From a virus: a stretch of DNA of 33,397 nt. The notes beneath the pieces are model-generated. The model was given only the letters and a program-made list of their open reading frames with translations, was not told where the DNA came from and did no database searches. Below are positions 30,980 to 33,397 of this stretch, in pieces. The position numbers and the translations under genes were made by a program. The first letter of the stretch is position 1; each line of letters opens with the position of its first letter. The DNA lies in IMG/VR virus record IMGVR_UViG_3300028666_000077, positions 1-33,397 of that record, one strand, 5' to 3'.

Positions 30980-32375
30980 CTAACGAAACGCCTTTAACGA
31001 ATAATTTTGCTTCCTCCTCAATTTTTTTATCCACCGCCAAGCGATCTTGCCTTAGTCTCTCCTCGCGAATATCTGCCCACGAAGGAGGCAAAGAAGATTT
31101 GATAGGCATCGTATTTTTTTTTAAAACATGGCGTTCATAGCGATTTAGATTTGTTTCGATGTTTATCATGATCGATTCAAGCTTGTACTGCCCGTTTTGG
31201 ACGCACCAATCATTCGAGAAACACCCGAGTATGGCATTCAAACAATCCTGCAAAGCCAATTTTTCATCGCCTTTGTGGATTTTTTTTCGTTCGGTAAACG
31301 CCTCACATATTTTTTTCAATCGCAGTTTGTTTGCCTTCGTTCGGATTTCGATGTCAAGACCTTCAACCCCATCTCCCAATTTTCTTTTTTGTTCGGTATA
31401 ATAGGCGAAAACCACTCTTTGCCACTCGGTGAAAGCATCCCTATTATTTTCGGGTTTAATCGAAGAATCGTTTTCTTGCCCTCTAACAGGCTCGTCAGAG
31501 CACTTTTCTAAGCCACCCGCCACTATCCCCTTACCTGACCCATTTTCTATCACTGTTGAGCTCGTATCAGCTTCACAGGTGGCATCAAAGAGCAGATATA
31601 CATCCTCACTTTCTGTTTTTTGATCAAAATCAAAATTATCTTCCCCAAAAAAACGTTGTTCCTGCGCAGCAGGGGCAACAAGCGGAAGCGAAGCTGGAGC
31701 AAATAAAACACCGTCGTCATTTCCACCTTCGTTCGAGGTTCCCCCTGCACCCCCTCCTAGTATTTGTTTTTGTTGTTTGTTATTTGTTGTTTGTTGTATG
31801 TTGCATGTTGCATGTACATAGAACCCCTTCGAGACCCCTTCGAGACCCCTTCGAGACCCCTTCGAGACCCCTTCGGAAGGGGTCTCGAGATTTTCCGATA
31901 GGTATCGACTTTTTTCAAATCGATTATAATCTTCATGGTAATGAGAATGGTAATCTTCATGGTAAATTAAATGATTCATAATATTTTTATTCCTTTCTAA
32001 AAACCTATTTTTGAATGACAACTCTTCAGGTAGTTTTTTGAAAATTTTGAGGGCTGTCTTTAATTGATTGTCAGTTGGCTTTAAATTACCTATATCCTCT
32101 TCAGACCTATCGCATACCCATACATAACTGTTTTCTTCGTCATATTCACAAAACCCCACTTCACAAAGCGATTTAACTGTATCGATTACCTTATCTATAG
32201 AAATTCCTGTTTCATGAGAAAGAAGGGCTGCTGGCATTTTATATATACCTATTAAGTTGGAATAAGGAGAAGTCATCAAATAAAGCGAAATCGCAACGCA
32301 TTCTGCGCTAATTTTAGTTATTTTCTTCCAAGTTTTTTTCTCGAAGAAATTACTGCTTATTTTTGAATAACTCAT
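30972..32375 (-). CDS. Replication initiation protein (phage O-like) with internal iterons
   Basis: A 467-residue probable origin-binding protein. Residues 1-100 look like a winged-helix replisome organiser: FFEKKTWKKITKISAECVAI, SLYLMTSPYSNLIGIYKMPA, LLSHETGISIDKVIDTVKSL, then FCEYDEENSYVWVCD. Residues 135-185 carry repeats encoded by DNA-level repeats. Residues 190-310 form a low-complexity linker. Residues 310-467 form a helical C-terminal domain (AFTEWQRVVFAYYTEQKRKL, KLRLKKICEAFTERKK) ending with a charged tail. Having the origin inside the initiator gene recalls lambda O. It is the first gene of the leftward early operon. Confidence 0.72.
   Translation of the reverse strand: MSYSKISSNFFEKKTWKKITKISAECVAISLYLMTSPYSNLIGIYKMPAALLSHETGISIDKVIDTVKSLCEVGFCEYDEENSYVWVCDRSEEDIGNLKPTDNQLKTALKIFKKLPEELSFKNRFLERNKNIMNHLIYHEDYHSHYHEDYNRFEKSRYLSENLETPSEGVSKGSRRGLEGVSKGFYVHATCNIQQTTNNKQQKQILGGGAGGTSNEGGNDDGVLFAPASLPLVAPAAQEQRFFGEDNFDFDQKTESEDVYLLFDATCEADTSSTVIENGSGKGIVAGGLEKCSDEPVRGQENDSSIKPENNRDAFTEWQRVVFAYYTEQKRKLGDGVEGLDIEIRTKANKLRLKKICEAFTERKKIHKGDEKLALQDCLNAILGCFSNDWCVQNGQYKLESIMINIETNLNRYERHVLKKNTMPIKSSLPPSWADIREERLRQDRLAVDKKIEEEAKLFVKGVSLDE
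31759..31815. other. Skewed AT-rich tract beside the iterons (candidate unwinding element)
   Basis: The plus strand is a run of TTGTTTGTT-like words with almost no C up to 31803, then TTGCATG twice. It lies directly next to the iteron array. Iterons flanked by an AT-rich tract are the usual layout of a phage or plasmid origin. Confidence 0.5.
31828..31871. repeat. Four tandem 11-bp iterons within the replication gene
   Basis: TTCGAGACCCC is repeated four times without gaps at 31828, 31839, 31850 and 31861, with a partial CCCC before the first. The period of 11 is not a multiple of three, so the repeat passes through all frames. It matches the helical repeat of DNA and suggests selection on DNA. 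An inverted copy follows. Confidence 0.92.
31862..31888. repeat. 12-bp inverted repeat at the end of the iteron array
   Basis: TCGAGACCCCTT (31862-31873) and AAGGGGTCTCGA (31877-31888) are perfect complements with a 3-base centre, CGG. The right arm is an inverted copy of the iteron unit (10 of 11 bases). It could extrude as a cruciform or form a strong RNA hairpin. Confidence 0.92.
31927..31965. repeat. 15-bp direct repeat with 24-bp period in the replication gene
   Basis: TAATCTTCATGGTAA occurs at 31927-31941 and 31951-31965. The 24-bp period is in frame and encodes YHEDY twice (residues 138-142 and 146-150). It lies about 40 bases from the iteron hairpin. Confidence 0.85.
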
Positions 32376-32400
32376 CGTTATTGCCTTGCATTAAAAATAA

Positions 32401-32420
32401 TTGCGCATATATTTGCACAA
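32401..32420. promoter_or_regulatory. Imperfect 20-bp dyad near the replication operon promoter (operator candidate)
   Basis: TTGCGCA-TATATT-TGCACAA has 6 of 7 matching arm positions. It lies 4 bases downstream of the candidate leftward -10 (32429-32424), so a bound repressor would block initiation. Confidence 0.45.
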
Positions 32421-32423
32421 ACA

Positions 32424-32452
32424 ATTGTATTTAGCAATAGCAAAATGAACAA
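32424..32452 (-). promoter_or_regulatory. Candidate leftward promoter for the replication operon
   Basis: TTGTTC (32452-32447, 3/6) and TACAAT (32429-32424, 5/6) with a 17-base spacer. It lies about 50 bases upstream of the initiator ATG and beside the dyad at 32401-32420. Confidence 0.42.
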
Positions 32453-32525
32453 ATTTTTGTGGGAAAAAAGAATCACGACATGTGCTCTTTTTATCTTATG
32501 TCTTAATCTTTTGGCGTGAACATCT

Positions 32526-32556
32526 GCGATAATTTATCGCGCTTTCTTTGTATAAT
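32526..32556 (+). promoter_or_regulatory. Rightward -10 with overlapping dyad (repressor promoter candidate)
   Basis: A perfect TATAAT lies at 32551-32556. No good -35 is present. In its place is the 15-base dyad GCGATAA-T-TTATCGC (32526-32540). A regulator bound there could activate or repress this promoter. The dyad TCTTAC-GTGTTT-GTAAGA follows at 32558-32575. Confidence 0.42.
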
Positions 32557-32630
32557 TTCTTACGTGTTTGTAAGATGACTCACATTTTTTAAAAATGTTA
32601 GAAATTTTAAGGCTTGATTTCTATTTATAG

Positions 32631-32642
32631 ATGTTATAACAT
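32631..32642. promoter_or_regulatory. 12-bp perfect palindrome upstream of the repressor gene
   Basis: ATGTTATAACAT is self-complementary and lies 47 bases before the repressor ATG, inside its likely leader. It could be an autoregulatory site. The AT-rich composition weakens the case. Confidence 0.35.
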
Positions 32643-32689
32643 GATTACATACATCAAATAAATTTGAAGGTATTTATGGTTTTTATTCG

Positions 32690-33073
32690 ATGAATAGTAA
32701 TAAAAATGAGTTCATTTTACGATTAAAATCGATTCGCAAAAAAACTAAAATGAGCCAACGTGATTTCAGTAAGTTTTGCGGAGTAAAGGCTAATTTAATT
32801 AGTCAGTATGAATGCGGAAAAAGATACCCAAGTTCTTACAATTCGATAAAGATATGCAGAGCCGTCAATATATCGCGAGACTGGCTAATTGGAGGCTTAG
32901 GTTCTGATAATGATCCTTACGAAGGAAATGAATTAAAAAATGTGTCTTTCAAGACTTTTAGGGATGGTTCTATTCGTATTATGTATGACGCCTATCCTTG
33001 TAAAATACAGCTAGATTTAACGCCTTCCCAGAAAGAAAGATTGGTGAGTTTTATTGCTAATAAAGAGTATTAG
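32690..33073 (+). CDS. Xre-family helix-turn-helix repressor
   Basis: A 127-residue probable phage regulator. Residues 8-70 form an HTH_3 domain: RLKSIRKKTKMSQRDFSKFC, GVKANLISQYECGKRYPSSY, NSIKICRAVNISRDWLIGGL. The M-S-Q-x-D-F-x-x-x-x-G-V-x-x-x-x-I-S-x-Y-E-x-G-x-R-x-P core is diagnostic. The C-terminal ~55 residues are not a LexA/CI-type peptidase: no S-K pair or cleavage site is visible. So it would not be inactivated by RecA-assisted self-cleavage. It is divergent from the replication operon and is followed, 23 bases later, by the Gly-rich gene. Confidence 0.85.
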   Translation: MNSNKNEFILRLKSIRKKTKMSQRDFSKFCGVKANLISQYECGKRYPSSYNSIKICRAVNISRDWLIGGLGSDNDPYEGNELKNVSFKTFRDGSIRIMYDAYPCKIQLDLTPSQKERLVSFIANKEY

Positions 33074-33096
33074 AAATAAGAGAACAGGAAAAATTC

Positions 33097-33397
33097 ATGA
33101 TAATTAATAAAGAGTTTTTTTTAGATTGTGAAGACAGCTTCTGCGGCGGAGGCTACGACGGTGGCGGAAGAGGAAGCGGATTCGGCTACGGAGGCCGCTT
33201 CGGCTACGGAAGCGGAAGCGGCAGCGGCGGAGGAGGAGACCGAGAAGGATACGGCTGCGGCTGCTTCTACGACAGCGGAGCAGACAGCGGCTGCGGAGAC
33301 GGAGACGGAGAAGGAAGCGGAAGCGGCGCCGGCTACGGAGACGGCAGAGGAAGAGGCTGCGGCTACGGAGACGGCTACGAAGACGAAAGCGGCGACG
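33097..33397 (+). CDS. Glycine-rich repetitive protein, 3' end cut by window
   Basis: The frame opens at an ATG 23 bases after the repressor stop, preceded by AGGA at about 8 bases, and stays open for 100 codons to the edge. After MIINKEFFLDCEDSFC the sequence becomes G-x repeats with Ser, Asp, Tyr, Arg and Cys between glycines: 39 of 100 residues are Gly, with six Cys. Almost every codon ends in C or A (GGC, GGA, AGC, GAC, TAC, TGC), so this DNA is far richer in G+C than the rest of the window. No enzyme domain is visible. Gly-rich proteins of this style occur in other phages and prophages, but their role is unknown to me. Confidence 0.72.
   Translation, partial: MIINKEFFLDCEDSFCGGGYDGGGRGSGFGYGGRFGYGSGSGSGGGGDREGYGCGCFYDSGADSGCGDGDGEGSGSGAGYGDGRGRGCGYGDGYEDESGD

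Larger units (their letters stand above)
32376..32689. promoter_or_regulatory. Divergent control region between repressor and replication operon
   Basis: This 314-bp stretch has no convincing gene. It holds two opposed candidate promoters (32424-32452 leftward, TATAAT at 32551-32556 rightward) and five dyads at 32401-32420, 32526-32540, 32558-32575, 32582-32598 and 32631-32642. The layout is that of a phage immunity region, though a cro-like gene is not seen on the leftward side. Confidence 0.65.

Noticed and set aside
31828-31888. Possible CRISPR array
   Set aside because: The units are 11 bp and directly abutting with no spacers, inside a coding gene. Iterons fit better.
31197-31981. Rightward frames of 80-141 codons opposite the replication gene
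   Set aside because: They overlap the well-supported leftward gene, lack start signals and show no recognisable protein pattern.
32445-32519. Rightward 24-residue hydrophobic ORF (MNKFLWEKRITTCALFILCL...)
   Set aside because: It has no ribosome binding site, overlaps the leftward -35 region and is short enough to be chance. Signal-like look noted only.
33145-33397. Diversity-generating retroelement variable region in the Gly-rich gene
   Set aside because: There is no reverse transcriptase or template repeat in the window, and the codons are not AAY-derived in the expected pattern.

Overview
The window is a near-continuous block of phage genes from a temperate contractile-tailed (myovirus-type) phage or prophage. 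Base composition is AT-rich (roughly one third G+C by eye) apart from the last 300 bases. There is no host housekeeping gene, rRNA or tRNA, so the host can only be guessed. The Gram-negative-type lysis genes, sigma70-like promoters and low G+C would fit a low-GC gammaproteobacterium, with low confidence. The left edge cuts a baseplate J gene and the right edge cuts a glycine-rich gene. No integrase or attachment site is visible.

Almost everything is read leftward, from about 32.4 kb down to 1. Right end: a divergent control region (32376-32689) separates a rightward Xre-type repressor and the truncated Gly-rich gene from a leftward replication/recombination operon (32375-26465). That operon holds a replication initiator with iteron-like repeats inside it, a zinc-ribbon protein, a run of small unknown genes, a RecE-like PD-(D/E)XK exonuclease, a putative single-strand annealing protein with a duplicated C-terminal module, and a YopX-like protein. 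A second leftward unit (26384-25623) starts from a near-consensus promoter whose 17-bp spacer is a perfect palindrome. It is followed by a 363-bp gene-free stretch with a G-run cluster and a 27-bp exact repeat shared with the small terminase gene.

The late region starts with the small terminase (TerS). Between TerS and the large terminase (TerL) lie a small virion protein, a 1524-residue fibre with duplicated modules, an M15 endolysin, a 40-residue Cys-rich ORF, a holin-like protein and one rightward gene. The rightward gene has its own promoter and hairpins and looks like a moron. Then come TerL, portal, MuF-type minor head protein, a protease-scaffold fusion, cement protein, major capsid protein, neck proteins, sheath, tube, tail assembly chaperone, a short tape measure, and the baseplate: a Dit-like/plug fusion, hub, spike, gp25-like wedge and J protein. 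Stops and starts overlap throughout (ATGA or TAATG), indicating coupled translation.

Main points for a second look: a canonical T TTT TTA -1 frameshift site that extends the tail chaperone to exactly the tape-measure start; the Gly-rich G+C-rich gene at the edge; the iteron array with 12-bp hairpin in the replication gene; the TerS repeat; the operator-in-promoter; the moron cassette; and a recurrent [FY]-x-M-D-S motif in successive head proteins.
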